Source: Methylomonas koyamae
Lineage (GTDB): Bacteria > Pseudomonadota > Gammaproteobacteria > Methylococcales > Methylomonadaceae
Length of the DNA stretch: 54,531 nucleotides
Assembly (NCBI RefSeq): GCF_001644025.1
Contig: NZ_LUUK01000230.1
Location: 1-54,531 of the forward strand
Direction of reading: 5' to 3'
The position numbers were made by a program, and so were the translations under genes. Of this stretch, positions 16,077-26,931 are shown one piece after another; positions within the stretch are counted from its first letter, which is position 1; each line of letters begins with the position of its first letter. Under the pieces are notes generated by a model. That model searched no databases. It saw only the letters and a program-made list of their open reading frames with translations, and was not told where the DNA came from.

Positions 16077-18062
16077 ATGCTTAGAACTTTGGCGGGAATA
16101 ATACTGATCCTGCCGCGCCTCGCCGTAGCGGCTCCCGATCCTGGATCGGTGGATCTAACCGATCTGTCAGTAGAACAATTGCTGAATGTTCACGTTATCA
16201 AGGCATCCAGACTTGGCTCATCCGTCGCCCATGCCCCAACGTCCATTTCGATACTCACCGGAGAAGATATCCGGACGTTCGGGTGGAGAACCTTAGCCGA
16301 CGCCTTAAATAGCTTACGCGGCATCTTTCTCAGCAACGACCGCAATTACACCTATCTAGGAGTTCGCGGATTTGCCCGAAGCGGAGATTATAATTCCAGG
16401 GTCTTGTTGATGATCGACGGCCAACGCATGAACGAAAATGTCTACGATGGCGGTTACATCGCCCAGGAATTCATGCTCGACATGGAGCTGATCGACCGCA
16501 TCGAATACGTGCCGGGCTCCGGTTCGTCTATCTATGGCGCAAACGCCTTTCTAGGCATGATCAATGTCATTACCAAGACAGGCAAAGGGATAGACGGTGC
16601 GCTAGCATCCGGCCAAATAGAAAGTTTCGACACTTACAAGGGCAGAATTAGCTACGGCAAAACCTTGGAGAACGGTGCGGATTTGGTATTTTCCGCTTCG
16701 CATTATGATCGCGCCGGGGTCGATAATCTGTATTTTCCGGGATACGATACGCCAGAAACGAATAACGGCATCGCCCAAAACCTCGACACCGAAAAAGCCG
16801 ACCGGCTATTCGGCAAAATCGCCTACCAAAATTGGACCTTGAGCGGCGGCTATGTGAGCCGCGGCAAGCAAGTGCCGACCGCCTCTTACGACGCCATTTT
16901 CAACGATCCCCAGTACTTCACTAACGACAAGCAATTCTTCACGAATCTTAAGTATCTAAAAGCGCTCGATACCAATAGTTCTGTTTCCGCGAAAGGTTTT
17001 TTCCAGGGCTACGACTACTACGCGGATCAACCTACCGGAACGGAAAACGCCCGCGTCATCAATTACGACGAAGCCAGCGGTCGTTGGTTTGGCGGCGAAA
17101 TACAGTTGACAACGACTGCATTTGATATACACAAACTGATTGCCGGTCTTGAATATCAGTACGACCAACGCCAACGACTAATCAACTACGACAAAGATCC
17201 TTATTTCAGCTATGTAGCCGGCCATCGTAACGGTCATCGGCTGGAGCTGTTCGTTCAAGATGACATAAAGCTGGATACGAATTGGATATTCAGCGCCGGC
17301 CTACGCTTGGACTATCATCACATGTTGAAAAACTTGCAGCTCAATCCCCGGCTCGGTCTGATTTGGACCGCAAGCGACAACCTCTCGGCCAAACTCTTGT
17401 ATAGCTCGACATTTCGAGCTCCCAACGCCTGGGAGCGCGACTACAATGCCTTTGGCATCATCCCGAATCCCAAGATGCACGAAGAACAAATCAAGAGTTA
17501 CGAAGCAACTGTTGAATGGCATTCCAATGACAATCTTCGCCTATTGGGCTCGCTTTTTTTCAACGACATCTCCAACCTGCTACAGGCTGCTCCAACTGGC
17601 GATATTGACGGAAATTACGCCGTTATGAATGTGGGCAAGTATCATGCCTATGGCGCCGAATTCGAATCCGAAAAGCGTTGGCGGAACGGCCGTTTGTTTA
17701 AAGCCTCCTACACCTATAGCTGGTTAGAGGACCACAACGCCGACGAAACCTGGAGCAACGATTCGCCGCAAAATCTGCTCAAACTGCATTTCGCCGAGCC
17801 TCTCTTCGATGATCGATTGCGACTGGGGATTGAAAGCATATTCGTCGATCAACGTAAAACTTACTGGGGAACCAGTGCCCGTACTTATGAATTGATCAAT
17901 CTAAATCTGAGCTCGGATAAGTTGATCCCAAAAACGGATATTTCTTTCGGCGTATACAATGTATTCGACTCCCATTACGAAATGCTCGGCCCCGATCAAC
18001 GCGCGAACGTGTTGAAAATGAATGGCAGAGAGTTTCGCCTAAAAGCCGAAATTCGGTTTTGA
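16077..18062 (+). CDS. TonB-dependent outer-membrane receptor
   Basis: A 661-residue receptor. A signal peptide (MLRTLAGIILILPRLAVAA) is followed by the DLTDLSVEQLLNVHV segment that precedes the plug in one broad class of these receptors. The plug domain (about 45-160) includes ALNSLRGIF, YLGVRGFARSGDYNSRVLLM, and GSGSSIYGANAFLGMINVIT. A 22-strand-type barrel follows, ending in an aromatic residue (EIRF). The ATG at 16077 gives the best signal peptide; a TTG at 16047 is possible. The substrate cannot be read from sequence and no transporter lies next to it. A strong terminator follows at 18100-18127. Confidence 0.92.
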   Translation: MLRTLAGIILILPRLAVAAPDPGSVDLTDLSVEQLLNVHVIKASRLGSSVAHAPTSISILTGEDIRTFGWRTLADALNSLRGIFLSNDRNYTYLGVRGFARSGDYNSRVLLMIDGQRMNENVYDGGYIAQEFMLDMELIDRIEYVPGSGSSIYGANAFLGMINVITKTGKGIDGALASGQIESFDTYKGRISYGKTLENGADLVFSASHYDRAGVDNLYFPGYDTPETNNGIAQNLDTEKADRLFGKIAYQNWTLSGGYVSRGKQVPTASYDAIFNDPQYFTNDKQFFTNLKYLKALDTNSSVSAKGFFQGYDYYADQPTGTENARVINYDEASGRWFGGEIQLTTTAFDIHKLIAGLEYQYDQRQRLINYDKDPYFSYVAGHRNGHRLELFVQDDIKLDTNWIFSAGLRLDYHHMLKNLQLNPRLGLIWTASDNLSAKLLYSSTFRAPNAWERDYNAFGIIPNPKMHEEQIKSYEATVEWHSNDNLRLLGSLFFNDISNLLQAAPTGDIDGNYAVMNVGKYHAYGAEFESEKRWRNGRLFKASYTYSWLEDHNADETWSNDSPQNLLKLHFAEPLFDDRLRLGIESIFVDQRKTYWGTSARTYELINLNLSSDKLIPKTDISFGVYNVFDSHYEMLGPDQRANVLKMNGREFRLKAEIRF

Positions 18063-18099
18063 GCTACGCCGCCGGAAATCTACCGAATAATCAGACCAC

Positions 18100-18127
18100 A
18101 AAAAAGGGGGCCTACGCCCCCTTTTTT
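18100..18127. terminator. Bidirectional intrinsic terminator
   Basis: A 12-bp perfect stem with arms AAAAAAGGGGGC and GCCCCCTTTTTT around a 4-base loop. With an A run on one side and a T run on the other, it can stop both the receptor transcript (plus) and the metK-ahcY transcript (minus), which converge here. Confidence 0.93.
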
Positions 18128-18142
18128 ATTACTATCCCGCTA

Positions 18143-19435
18143 TTAATAACGGTAATGGTCCTGCTTGTAGGGTCCATCGACCGTGACGTTAATATAAGCT
18201 GCCTGCTCTGCAGTCAACTTGGTCAATTTCACGCCGATTTGCGCCAAATGCAGGCTGGCGACCTTCTCGTCCAACTTTTTAGGCAGCACATAGACTTTGT
18301 TTTCATAGGCCGAAGCGTTGTTCCAGAGCTCGATTTGCGCCAAAACCTGGTTGCAGAACGAATTGGACATCACGAAACTGGGGTGGCCGGTTGCGCAACC
18401 CAAGTTCACCAGCCGGCCTTCCGCTAACACGATAATCCGCTTACCGTCCGGGAAGATGACGTGATCGACTTGCGGCTTGATGTTTTCCCAGGGATATTGG
18501 CGCAACGAGGCAATATCGATCTCGGAATCGAAGTGACCGATATTGCAGACGATGGCCTGATCACGCATCGCCTTCATGTGATCGTGAGTAATCACGTGAA
18601 CGTTGCCGGTCGCGGTGACAAAAATATTCGCCAGCGAGGCAGCCTCATCCATCGTCACAACCCGGTAACCCTCCATCGCCGCTTGCAACGCGCAAATCGG
18701 GTCGATTTCGGTAATCAAGACAGTGGCACCCAAGCCGCGCAACGACTGCGCACAACCTTTACCGACATCACCGTAACCGCAAACCACGGCGATTTTACCG
18801 GCCACCATCACGTCGGTCGCACGCTTGATGCCATCCACCAGCGATTCGCGGCAACCATACAGATTATCGAATTTGGATTTGGTCACCGAATCGTTGACGT
18901 TGAAAGCCGGAACTTTTAAAGACCCCTTGGCGACGCGTTCGGTCAACCGTAAAACACCGGTCGTGGTTTCTTCCGACAAACCTTTAACATCGGCCATCAG
19001 CTCCGGAAACTTGTCGTGCATCATATTGGTGAGGTCACCGCCGTCGTCCAATATCATGTTCGGCCGCCAGCCGTTCGGTCCGAGAATGGTTTGTTCGATA
19101 CACCATTCGGCTTCGGCTTCGGTCTCACCCTTCCAAGCAAACACCGGAATGCCTGCGGCAGCAATCGCGGCGGCGGCGTGATCCTGGGTCGAAAAGATGT
19201 TGCACGATGACCAGCGAATTTCCGCACCCAGCGCGGTCAAGGTTTCGATCAGCACCGCCGTCTGGATAGTCATATGCAAACAGCCGGCGATACGCGCGCC
19301 TTTCAGAGGTTGCGAGGCTCCGTATTCGGCGCGCAAAGCCATCAAACCCGGCATTTCGGTTTCGGCGATTTTGATTTCCTTACGGCCCCAATCCGCCAGG
19401 GCCATATCGGCGACTTTGTAATCATTTTGCGTCAT
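18143..19435 (-). CDS. ahcY: Adenosylhomocysteinase
   Basis: A 430-residue NAD-dependent enzyme that splits S-adenosylhomocysteine to adenosine and homocysteine, completing the SAM cycle with the adjacent metK. Family features are [20 protein letters not shown] with K186 and D190, the NAD-binding GYGDVGKG (220-227), [11 protein letters not shown], and the C-terminal YKQDHYRY that reaches into the neighbouring subunit. It is of the shorter bacterial form lacking the roughly 40-residue insert of some homologues. It starts 14 bp after metK with an AAGGAGAT ribosome-binding site, so it is cotranscribed. No SAH riboswitch fits in that gap. Confidence 0.98.
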   Translation of the reverse strand: MTQNDYKVADMALADWGRKEIKIAETEMPGLMALRAEYGASQPLKGARIAGCLHMTIQTAVLIETLTALGAEIRWSSCNIFSTQDHAAAAIAAAGIPVFAWKGETEAEAEWCIEQTILGPNGWRPNMILDDGGDLTNMMHDKFPELMADVKGLSEETTTGVLRLTERVAKGSLKVPAFNVNDSVTKSKFDNLYGCRESLVDGIKRATDVMVAGKIAVVCGYGDVGKGCAQSLRGLGATVLITEIDPICALQAAMEGYRVVTMDEAASLANIFVTATGNVHVITHDHMKAMRDQAIVCNIGHFDSEIDIASLRQYPWENIKPQVDHVIFPDGKRIIVLAEGRLVNLGCATGHPSFVMSNSFCNQVLAQIELWNNASAYENKVYVLPKKLDEKVASLHLAQIGVKLTKLTAEQAAYINVTVDGPYKQDHYRY

Positions 19436-19449
19436 GTTAATCTCCTTGA

Positions 19450-20610
19450 TTAAACGCCGGCCGCATCTTTCAATGCTTCGGCCTTATCGGTTTTTTCCCA
19501 ACTGAAGCTGGCTTCATTGCGACCAAAATGGCCGTAAGACGCAGTGGGGCGATAGATCGGTTTCAACAAGCCTAATTGGGCAATCAAACCTTTCGGGCGC
19601 AAGTCAAAGTGTTCGCGAACAATTTTAACCAAGCGCTCTTCTTCGATTTTGCCCGTACCGAAGGTTTCAACGGTAATCGAGGTCGGTTCGGCAACGCCGA
19701 TCGCATAAGAAACCTGAATCTCGCAACGCTCGGCAAGACCGGCCGCGACGATGTTTTTTGCGACGTAACGCGCCATATAGGCCGCGGATCGGTCGACTTT
19801 CGACGGGTCCTTTCCGGAAAACGCGCCGCCACCGTGACGAGCCATACCGCCATAGGTATCGACGATAATTTTCCGACCGGTCAAACCGCAGTCGCCGACC
19901 GGACCGCCGATGACGAATTGACCTGTCGGGTTAATGAAGTATTTGGTGTCTTTATGCAGCCATTCTTTCGGCAAGGTTGGCAGGATGATTTCATCCATCA
20001 CCGCTTCTTCCAACAATTTCCCACCGACCTCCGGCGAATGCTGAGTCGACAGCACTACGGCATCAATCGCCACCGGCTTATTGTTTTCGTAGCGGAATGT
20101 GACCTGGCTTTTCGCGTCCGGACGCAGCCAAGACAAGGTCTTGTTTTTGCGAACTTGCGCTTGGCGTTCCACCAACCGGTGCGCATAAGTAATTGGCGCG
20201 GGCATCAGCACATCGGTTTCGTTACTGGCATAACCAAACATTAAACCTTGGTCGCCGGCACCTTGTTCATGATCTTCGGATTCGTCGACGCCCATGGCAA
20301 TATCGGCGGACTGCTTGCCAATGGCATTCAATACCGCGCAGCTGTTGCCGTCGAAACCGATATCGCCGTGGTCGTAACCGATTTCGCAAACCACCTTTCT
20401 GACCAACTCTTCGGTGTCGACCCAAGCACTGGTAGTCACTTCGCCGGCCAACACAACCATTCCGGTCTTAACGAGTGTTTCGCAGGCCACCCGTGCCCTA
20501 GGATCCTGGGCTAGAATCGCGTCGACAATGGCATCGGATATTTGGTCGGCGACTTTGTCGGGATGACCTTCCGATACCGACTCAGAGGTAAAGAGATAGC
20601 TTTTGTTCAC
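19450..20610 (-). CDS. metK: S-adenosylmethionine synthetase
   Basis: A 386-residue enzyme making SAM from methionine and ATP. Signatures are [32 protein letters not shown] (with ExxDxEDHEQ before it), and [20 protein letters not shown] prefer the GTG at 20608-20610 ([19 protein letters not shown]), preceded by a GAGG ribosome-binding site, since it matches the family N-terminus; an ATG at 20643 would add 11 atypical residues. It heads the metK-ahcY operon and is separated from the upstream tRNA by an intrinsic terminator. Confidence 0.97.
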   Translation of the reverse strand: MNKSYLFTSESVSEGHPDKVADQISDAIVDAILAQDPRARVACETLVKTGMVVLAGEVTTSAWVDTEELVRKVVCEIGYDHGDIGFDGNSCAVLNAIGKQSADIAMGVDESEDHEQGAGDQGLMFGYASNETDVLMPAPITYAHRLVERQAQVRKNKTLSWLRPDAKSQVTFRYENNKPVAIDAVVLSTQHSPEVGGKLLEEAVMDEIILPTLPKEWLHKDTKYFINPTGQFVIGGPVGDCGLTGRKIIVDTYGGMARHGGGAFSGKDPSKVDRSAAYMARYVAKNIVAAGLAERCEIQVSYAIGVAEPTSITVETFGTGKIEEERLVKIVREHFDLRPKGLIAQLGLLKPIYRPTASYGHFGRNEASFSWEKTDKAEALKDAAGV

Positions 20611-20644
20611 GGTGATGGACCTCGCAATTAACGTGGCGGACATA

Positions 20645-20666
20645 GAAAAGGCCGCGAGTACGGCCT
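20645..20666 (-). terminator. Intrinsic terminator after the tRNA gene
   Basis: On the minus strand, AGGCCG and CGGCCT pair around a 6-base loop and are followed by a short T run (20645-20649). It ends the rpsU-yqeY-dnaG-rpoD-tRNA transcript before metK. Confidence 0.75.
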
Positions 20667-20676
20667 AGAGTATCAA

Positions 20677-20753
20677 TGGTGGGCCCTGTAGGACTTGAAC
20701 CTACGACCTGCCGATTATGAGTCGGAAGCTCTGACCAACTGAGCTAAGGGCCC
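20677..20753 (-). tRNA. tRNA with CAU anticodon, probably tRNA-Ile2
   Basis: A 77-base cloverleaf with encoded CCA. The acceptor stem GGGCCCT pairs with AGGGCCC, the D-arm is TAGCTCAGTTGGTCAGAGC, the anticodon loop is CTCATAA and the T-arm is GTAGGTTCAAGTCCTAC. The anticodon CAU fits Met or the lysidine-modified Ile2. The C4-G69 and C5-G68 acceptor pairs match the TilS determinants of tRNA-Ile2 and differ from elongator tRNA-Met. It starts only 5 bases after the rpoD stop, so it is likely processed from the rpoD transcript unless a promoter lies within rpoD. Confidence 0.95.
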
Positions 20754-20758
20754 CGGTA

Positions 20759-22570
20759 TTATTCATCTAGGAAACAGCGAAGCTGCTCCGAACGGGATGG
20801 GTGACGCAGTTTTCTCAGCGCTTTAGCTTCGATCTGCCGGATTCGTTCGCGGGTAACGTCGAATTGCTTCCCGACTTCTTCCAATGTATGGTCGGTATTC
20901 ATGTTGATACCGAAGCGCATACGCAACACTTTCGCTTCCCTTGCCGTCAATCCAGCCAATACGTTTTGAGTGGACTCGCGAAGACCCGCGATTGTAGCAG
21001 ATTCTATCGGTGATAACATCTTCGAATCCTCGATAAAATCCCCCAAATGCGAATCCTCGTCGTCGCCGATCGGAGTTTCCATCGAAATCGGCTCCTTGGC
21101 TATTTTCAGAACCTTGCGAATTTTATCTTCCGGCATCTCCATCCGCTCCGCCAACTCCTCCGGAGTAGCCTCCCTGCCAAGCTCTTGCAGGATTTGTCTC
21201 GAAACCCGATTCAGCTTATTGATGGTCTCGATCATATGCACCGGAATTCGAATCGTTCTGGCCTGATCGGCGATAGAACGAGTAATCGCTTGGCGTATCC
21301 ACCAAGTCGCATACGTTGAAAACTTATACCCGCGGCGATATTCGAATTTGTCGACGGCCTTCATCAGACCAATATTGCCTTCTTGAATCAAATCAAGAAA
21401 TTGCAAGCCACGATTGGTATATTTTTTAGCTATCGAAATCACCAACCGCAAGTTCGCTTCGATCATTTCCTTTTTGGCGCGCCGAGCTTTAGCCTCGCCG
21501 AGCGAGATATTCCGACAAATATTTTTCAACACCGAGATGCTCAAGCCATACCGAGCCTCGATATCGGCCAGTTTTTGTTGCACGGCGACAATATACTCGC
21601 GATGCTCGTTTAAAACCCCGGCATAGGCAGGATGTTGCTGGACATAATGATCTAACCAAGCGATATTGGCTTCATTTTCAGCAAATGCATTGATAAAGTC
21701 TTTGCGTGGCACCTTCGCCTTTTTAACGAAGACTTCCAGCACCGCTTTCTCTTCCTCCCGAATTTGAGCGATCAGCTCTTCGGAAATAGAAACCATTCTT
21801 TTCAAATATTGCGGAGTCCATTTGAACTCGCTAAAAATCTCGTCCAATGCGTCGAACAGTTTCTCGGTTTTGTCATGCCCGTAACCATGCTTCTTAATCG
21901 AAGCGGTTACTGATTTAAGCGCTTTTCTGAGCTGATCGACTTTTTCCTTGACTTCATCGTAATCGACGACCTTAGATTCCTCTTCCGCTTCCTCCGTCGG
22001 CGCGTCAATATCGACAGCCTCGACTTCGATCTCCGCCTCGATTTCCGACAAATCAACGAAACCGGTTACTAAATCACCCAATCGCACACCAGACTCTTCG
22101 TCCTTGACCGAATCGAACGTCTCGATAAACGATTCAACGATAAAGCCGGAGCGGGAGATAGCCCCTACAACTTGCCGCTGACCCTCTTCTATTCGCTTGG
22201 CGATTTTTAATTCTTCTTCGCGGGTTAAGAGCTCAACAGACCCCATTTCGCGCATGTACAGGCGTACCGGATCAGTGGTTCTACCAAATTCACTATCCAC
22301 CGACGCCAATGCCGCAACCTCGGCCACTTCCTCGTCGTCGTCCGCGGTGACAACCGCGTCCGAGGCAATCAACGAATCATCATCGTCTGGCGCAACCTCA
22401 TAAACTTGAATGCCCATGTCGTTGATCATGCCGATAATATCGTCGATCTGCTCGGGATCGATGATATCGCTCGGCAGGTGGTCATTGACCTCCGCATAGG
22501 TCAAATAACCTTGCGCCTTGCCTTTCGCTATCAGCTGTTTAAGTTGAGATTGCTGTTGTTCTTGATTCAT
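20759..22570 (-). CDS. rpoD: RNA polymerase primary sigma factor (sigma-70)
   Basis: A 603-residue housekeeping sigma factor. Region 1.1 starts [20 protein letters not shown]. Region 1.2 is at [22 protein letters not shown] non-conserved acidic insert of about 200 residues follows. Regions 2-3 are intact ([40 protein letters not shown]). Region 4 ends [19 protein letters not shown]. The length is normal for gammaproteobacteria. It is the last protein gene of the macromolecular synthesis operon, 148 bp after dnaG, a gap that may hold an internal (heat-shock type) promoter, as in E. coli; I could not define it. Confidence 0.98.
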   Translation of the reverse strand: MNQEQQQSQLKQLIAKGKAQGYLTYAEVNDHLPSDIIDPEQIDDIIGMINDMGIQVYEVAPDDDDSLIASDAVVTADDDEEVAEVAALASVDSEFGRTTDPVRLYMREMGSVELLTREEELKIAKRIEEGQRQVVGAISRSGFIVESFIETFDSVKDEESGVRLGDLVTGFVDLSEIEAEIEVEAVDIDAPTEEAEEESKVVDYDEVKEKVDQLRKALKSVTASIKKHGYGHDKTEKLFDALDEIFSEFKWTPQYLKRMVSISEELIAQIREEEKAVLEVFVKKAKVPRKDFINAFAENEANIAWLDHYVQQHPAYAGVLNEHREYIVAVQQKLADIEARYGLSISVLKNICRNISLGEAKARRAKKEMIEANLRLVISIAKKYTNRGLQFLDLIQEGNIGLMKAVDKFEYRRGYKFSTYATWWIRQAITRSIADQARTIRIPVHMIETINKLNRVSRQILQELGREATPEELAERMEMPEDKIRKVLKIAKEPISMETPIGDDEDSHLGDFIEDSKMLSPIESATIAGLRESTQNVLAGLTAREAKVLRMRFGINMNTDHTLEEVGKQFDVTRERIRQIEAKALRKLRHPSRSEQLRCFLDE

Positions 22571-22718
22571 TCTTCACTCACAATACGTTTTCAGCACCAA
22601 GCGCCGCAGAACCGGTAATTATATCTCGAAAGCCTGCCACGGTCACCCCCTATAAAACCACTCCCCGATCCGTTTTTAAGCGCTACAGCGCATCATACGA
22701 TTAGGCTTCCAGAGAGAA

Positions 22719-24437
22719 TCAACCTTCCCGCAACAAACCGCGCAGCTGCTCTCTCTCCGCGTCACTCAAGCCCTCTCTGGCCTCCTTTTCGATCAGCCGA
22801 TTCAACAACAGAGTCCGTCCTTGTTTCACAAGCTGATGCAGCGCCCCCTCGAACTCGGCAACTTCACCGCCCTCCGGCAAACCCAAATCGACAACCCCGA
22901 GAGCACCGACGATTTTTTCCTGATCAGTATTCCGGTACCGTTCAATTAAAATGGCGCTGCTTCCGGGTTTTTCAAGCGCAATCGTCGTCAACAGATCACG
23001 CAGCAACTCGGCACCAGGAAAATCCAACCCATTCAACGATTCATCCGGAATCTCAGCAGCCTTGGCAACATTTGGATATTGCAACAATAAAGCAATCACC
23101 TTGCGCGCCAAGCTCATTTGCTTACCCCCACTCCGCCTTACGGAATTGGGCATCGACGTTTTAAGTGTAGCCGCGTTTTCAACAAGCTCCACCGCGGACA
23201 ACTGGTACAACCGAGCCAACATCATGTCTTTGAAAAATCCCGGCTGCACCTTGTCGATCAAAGGCTTCGCCTTGCTCGCCAACCCCGAACGACCTTCGAC
23301 GGTCGCCAAATCGAGCCCATCGGCGACATTCTCGAACAAGTAGTCGGAAAGGACTCGCGCCGTTGCAATTCGTTCCATGAATTTGGATAAATTTTCAGCC
23401 CTGATCAACGAATCGGGATCATGTCCTTGAGGCAATAACATAATTTTAATCCGCCTTCCGTCCCGCAAGCACGGTAAGGCCGCCTCAACCCCCTTCCAAG
23501 CCGCCTGACGGCCAGCATTGTCGCCGTCGAAACAAAAGACCAATTCGGAGGTATATCGAAATAATAAATCGACATGCGCCTTGGATAGCGCCGTACCCAA
23601 CGCGGCCACGGAATTCACCACACCGAATTGAGTGAGCGCGATCACATCCATGTAGCCCTCGACCACAAGAATCCGCTCGGGTTTGCCGTTCTCGCTTAAC
23701 AGTTCGCAGAGCCCGTACAATTCCCTGCCCTTTGAGAACACCGACGTTTCCGGCGAATTCAAATATTTGGGCAGACTGTCGTCCAAAACCCGCCCGCCGA
23801 ATCCGATCACGCGCTTACGCTTATCGCGGATAGGGAACATCAAGCGCCCCCTGAAACGATCATAAGCCTTGCCATCGTCCTTAACGACCAACATACCCGC
23901 TTCGATCAAGGCTTCGCGAGGGAGCCGCCCGAGCAAAGCATCCCAGCGATCCGGCGCATAACCGAGCATGAATGTCCTGGCCACATCGTCGCTAATTCCG
24001 CGAGCGCGCAGGTACTCGACAGCCCGACCCGCCTCCGGACTCTTGCACAACTGCTCGACGTAAAACCCGGCGACTTTTTCCAGCACCTCGTAAACGGAAG
24101 TAAGATTGCGAGACTGCGTCGCATCGGACAACCGAAACTCCCTCGGCACCTCGACACCGGCAAATGCCGCCAAATCCTCGACTGCCTCGACAAAACCGAG
24201 ATGACTGAAATCCATCAAAAAACTAATGGCGTTGCCGCTGGCACCACAACCGAAGCAGTGATAAATCTGCCGATTGCGGTTAACTGAAAAACTGGGAGTC
24301 TTCTCGGTATGGAATGGACAACGGGCAACGAAATTGGAGCCCGTTTTCTTGAGGGGAACATGGGAGTCTATCAGGTCGACAATATCGACCCTGACCAACA
24401 AATCGTCGATAAACTGGCGGGGTATCCTGCCGGACAT
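22719..24437 (-). CDS. dnaG: DNA primase
   Basis: A 572-residue primase that makes RNA primers at the replication fork. The N-terminal zinc site is C40, H43, C61 and C64 (CPFHTEKTPSF, then YHCFGCGASGN). The catalytic TOPRIM core has VVEGYMDVIAL (E260) and FCFDGDNAGRQAA. The C-terminal part is the DnaB-interacting helicase-binding domain. It sits 17 bp after the yqeY gene. Nothing is missing. Confidence 0.97.
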   Translation of the reverse strand: MSGRIPRQFIDDLLVRVDIVDLIDSHVPLKKTGSNFVARCPFHTEKTPSFSVNRNRQIYHCFGCGASGNAISFLMDFSHLGFVEAVEDLAAFAGVEVPREFRLSDATQSRNLTSVYEVLEKVAGFYVEQLCKSPEAGRAVEYLRARGISDDVARTFMLGYAPDRWDALLGRLPREALIEAGMLVVKDDGKAYDRFRGRLMFPIRDKRKRVIGFGGRVLDDSLPKYLNSPETSVFSKGRELYGLCELLSENGKPERILVVEGYMDVIALTQFGVVNSVAALGTALSKAHVDLLFRYTSELVFCFDGDNAGRQAAWKGVEAALPCLRDGRRIKIMLLPQGHDPDSLIRAENLSKFMERIATARVLSDYLFENVADGLDLATVEGRSGLASKAKPLIDKVQPGFFKDMMLARLYQLSAVELVENAATLKTSMPNSVRRSGGKQMSLARKVIALLLQYPNVAKAAEIPDESLNGLDFPGAELLRDLLTTIALEKPGSSAILIERYRNTDQEKIVGALGVVDLGLPEGGEVAEFEGALHQLVKQGRTLLLNRLIEKEAREGLSDAEREQLRGLLREG

Positions 24438-24454
24438 ATTACCGCCGCAAAGGA

Positions 24455-24904
24455 TTACGCAGTCAGCCGAGCCTTGATTCTCGCACTGACTTGAGCCATG
24501 TCGGCACGTCCTTGCATTTTGGGCTTGAGCACATTCATAACCGCACCCATGTCCTTTATCGTTGCCGCACCGGTTTCGGCTATCGCACCGGCGACCAACT
24601 TATCGATTTCGTCATCGCTTAAAGGCTGCGGCAAGAAATCCTGGATAACCAACACTTCGGCTTCCTCGATTTCCGCCAAGTCGGTGCGCCCGGCATCGCG
24701 AAATTGCCGAATCGACTCGCGCCTCTGCTTGAGCATTTTATCGAGTACGATCAACACCCGATCATCGCCCAGCTCAACCCGCTCGTCGACTTCGACTTGC
24801 TTGATGGCGGCCATAATCAGACGAATCACGCCCAACCTGGCTTTATCGCCGCCTTTCATCGCGGCTTTCATCTCTTCCTTGATACGCTCCTTTAAAGCAT
24901 CCAT
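24455..24904 (-). CDS. YqeY/GatB-like domain protein
   Basis: A 149-residue protein of the YqeY family, related to the tail domain of GatB. It has the usual start LKERIKEEMKAAMKGGDKARLGVIRLIMAAIK, the middle RESIRQFRDAGRTDLAEIEE and the end MGAVMNVLKPKMQGRADM. The family is thought to act near tRNA or amidotransferase function, but its role is not settled. Its position between rpsU and dnaG is common in gammaproteobacteria and supports cotranscription. Confidence 0.93.
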   Translation of the reverse strand: MDALKERIKEEMKAAMKGGDKARLGVIRLIMAAIKQVEVDERVELGDDRVLIVLDKMLKQRRESIRQFRDAGRTDLAEIEEAEVLVIQDFLPQPLSDDEIDKLVAGAIAETGAATIKDMGAVMNVLKPKMQGRADMAQVSARIKARLTA

Positions 24905-24912
24905 GGCCAGAC

Positions 24913-25146
24913 TTAAATTTGCGGACGACCGCGACGCAGATTTTTCAGCGCATAACGCTCGCGAGCTAGCTTTTTCAAATGACGTTTTACAGCGGCGGCG
25001 CCTTTGCGTTTACGCTCGGTGGTCGGCTTTTCGTAGAACTCGCGACGACGAACCTCGGCCAATACACCGGCTTTTTCACAAGCGCGTTTGAAGCGACGAA
25101 TCGCGATATCGAAGTGTTCGTTCTCTTTAACTTTTACTGAAGGCAT
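24913..25146 (-). CDS. rpsU: 30S ribosomal protein S21
   Basis: A 77-residue basic protein starting [20 protein letters not shown], with the S21 core [24 protein letters not shown]. It ends in RRGRPQI, a few residues longer than the E. coli protein. I chose the ATG at 25144-25146; an ATG two codons earlier is open but does not match the family. It heads the macromolecular synthesis operon and is divergent from tsaD. Confidence 0.97.
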   Translation of the reverse strand: MPSVKVKENEHFDIAIRRFKRACEKAGVLAEVRRREFYEKPTTERKRKGAAAVKRHLKKLARERYALKNLRRGRPQI

Positions 25147-25248
25147 TAGCAATAATCCGAATTGTGTTAGTATCTGGTTGAAGCCTAGGGCACGCTACCC
25201 ATGTGAAACGTTCGATTATACCGACAATTTCCATTTCTTCAAAAACTA

Positions 25249-26259
25249 ATGTATGTCCTAGGGATAGAAACCTCGTGCGACGAAACAGCTGTCGCCGTTT
25301 ACCACTCGAATCGAGGCTTGATTGCCCACACTTTGCACAGCCAGATTCCCACGCACCGCGAATACGGCGGCGTGGTTCCGGAACTGGCGTCCAGAGATCA
25401 CATCCGCAAGCTGGTACCGCTGATCAAGTGCGTATTGGCAGAAGCCAATTTATCAGCGGATTCGATTAACGGGATTGCCTATACAGCCGGCCCCGGCCTG
25501 ATGGGCGCTTTGCTGGTGGGTGCCGCCGCAGCCCGCGGCCTGGCCTGGAGCTGGCAAATCCCTGCAATCGCCGTTCATCACATGGAAGGCCACCTGCTGG
25601 CGCCAATGCTGGAGGCGGAACCGCCGGAGTTTCCGTTCGTCGCTCTGTTGATTTCCGGCGGCCACACGCTGTTAATCGAGGTGGAAGGGATAGGCCGCTA
25701 CCGGCTGCTGGGCGAGTCACTGGACGATGCCGCCGGCGAAGCCTTCGACAAAACCGCTAAAATGCTGGGCCTAGCTTATCCGGGTGGACCCAAGTTGGCC
25801 GAACTGGCGACTTTTGGCCGGGAGCGCTTCAAGTTTCCAAGACCGATGACGGACCGCCCCGGACTGGACTTCAGTTTTAGCGGCCTAAAAACTTTCACGC
25901 TGAACGCGTTGGCCGCTACCGAGCAAACCCAGCAAGATAAAGCCGACATCGCCTACGCCTTTCAACAAGCGGTCGCCGACACCTTGCAGATCAAATGCCG
26001 GCGTGCATTGCAGCAAACCGGACTAAAAACCCTGGTCGTCGCCGGTGGCGTCAGCGCGAACCAAGCGATTCGGGCGCAATTGCAAACGCTAACCGACCGA
26101 ACCGGCTGCCGCATTTATTTTCCAAGGCCGGAGTTTTGCACCGATAACGGCGCCATGATTGCTTACGCGGGTTGCCAGCGCCTATTGGCTGGCCAGCACC
26201 AAAACCTGGAGATTTTCGCCAGGCCGCGCTGGCCAATGGAAGAATTGCTAACGATCTAA
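25249..26259 (+). CDS. tsaD: tRNA N6-adenosine threonylcarbamoyltransferase
   Basis: A 336-residue Kae1/TsaD enzyme that transfers the threonylcarbamoyl group to A37 of ANN-decoding tRNAs. It has the ASKHA fold with [16 protein letters not shown], the [11 protein letters not shown] loop, the metal-binding H111 and H115 in HHMEGH, and [13 protein letters not shown] near the end. It is a single gene, divergent from rpsU (the usual gammaproteobacterial arrangement) and convergent with plsY 10 bp away. Confidence 0.98.
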   Translation: MYVLGIETSCDETAVAVYHSNRGLIAHTLHSQIPTHREYGGVVPELASRDHIRKLVPLIKCVLAEANLSADSINGIAYTAGPGLMGALLVGAAAARGLAWSWQIPAIAVHHMEGHLLAPMLEAEPPEFPFVALLISGGHTLLIEVEGIGRYRLLGESLDDAAGEAFDKTAKMLGLAYPGGPKLAELATFGRERFKFPRPMTDRPGLDFSFSGLKTFTLNALAATEQTQQDKADIAYAFQQAVADTLQIKCRRALQQTGLKTLVVAGGVSANQAIRAQLQTLTDRTGCRIYFPRPEFCTDNGAMIAYAGCQRLLAGQHQNLEIFARPRWPMEELLTI

Positions 26260-26269
26260 GCGTTTGCGA

Positions 26270-26842
26270 TCAGAATTCCCGACCCGCCAGCAAACGCTGA
26301 ATATTGCTGCGATGCCGCCAAAGCAACACAGAGGAAATCAGCGCGAAAGTGGCGATCAAGTATACGTCGCCAACGATCAACCAGACGTAGAATGGTGTCA
26401 ATATGGCGGCGACCAGCGCCGACAACGACGAAATCTTACCGATTTTATAAACCAACAACCAAGTACCTGAAACCGCCAACCCCAATAACCACGCAACACC
26501 CAAGGTCACGCCCAGCGACGTGGCCACCCCTTTTCCACCCTTGAATCCGAAAAAGACCGGATACAAGTGACCGAGAAACGCCGCGAACACCACCGCCGAC
26601 AGCACCATCGTATCCACGCCGAGCACCTTGGCGATCAGCACCGGAATCAAGCCTTTTAAGGCGTCGCCGGCCAACGTAATCGCCGCGGCCTTCTTACCAC
26701 CTATCCGCATCACATTGGTCGCGCCGGGATTGCCTGATCCGTTCTCCCTCGGGTCCGCCAGCCCCATCAATTTGCAAACTATAATCGCGCTGGACACCGA
26801 ACCGGTTAGATAAGCAAAAGGCACCAGCAACCATTCCATCAT
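26270..26842 (-). CDS. plsY: Acyl-phosphate glycerol-3-phosphate acyltransferase
   Basis: A 190-residue membrane enzyme that makes lysophosphatidic acid from acyl phosphate and glycerol 3-phosphate. It has about five hydrophobic segments and the three conserved loops: GSGNPGATNVMR, FKGGKGVATSLG and the short YxxxxRHRSNIQRL end. It starts at an ATG-ATG pair with either usable. It is divergent from folB (89 bp), the common tsaD-plsY-folB neighbourhood of gammaproteobacteria. Confidence 0.96.
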   Translation of the reverse strand: MMEWLLVPFAYLTGSVSSAIIVCKLMGLADPRENGSGNPGATNVMRIGGKKAAAITLAGDALKGLIPVLIAKVLGVDTMVLSAVVFAAFLGHLYPVFFGFKGGKGVATSLGVTLGVAWLLGLAVSGTWLLVYKIGKISSLSALVAAILTPFYVWLIVGDVYLIATFALISSVLLWRHRSNIQRLLAGREF

Positions 26843-26931
26843 TCAAACAACCTCATCTCGATACTTGTGTAGGCCGGCCGGATACTCGATACTGGCCGCT
26901 TTGAAGAAAATATCATAACCGGAAAGCAACG

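Noticed and set aside
19436..19449. SAH riboswitch before ahcY
   Set aside because: Only 14 bp separate metK and ahcY, which is enough for a ribosome-binding site but not for a riboswitch.
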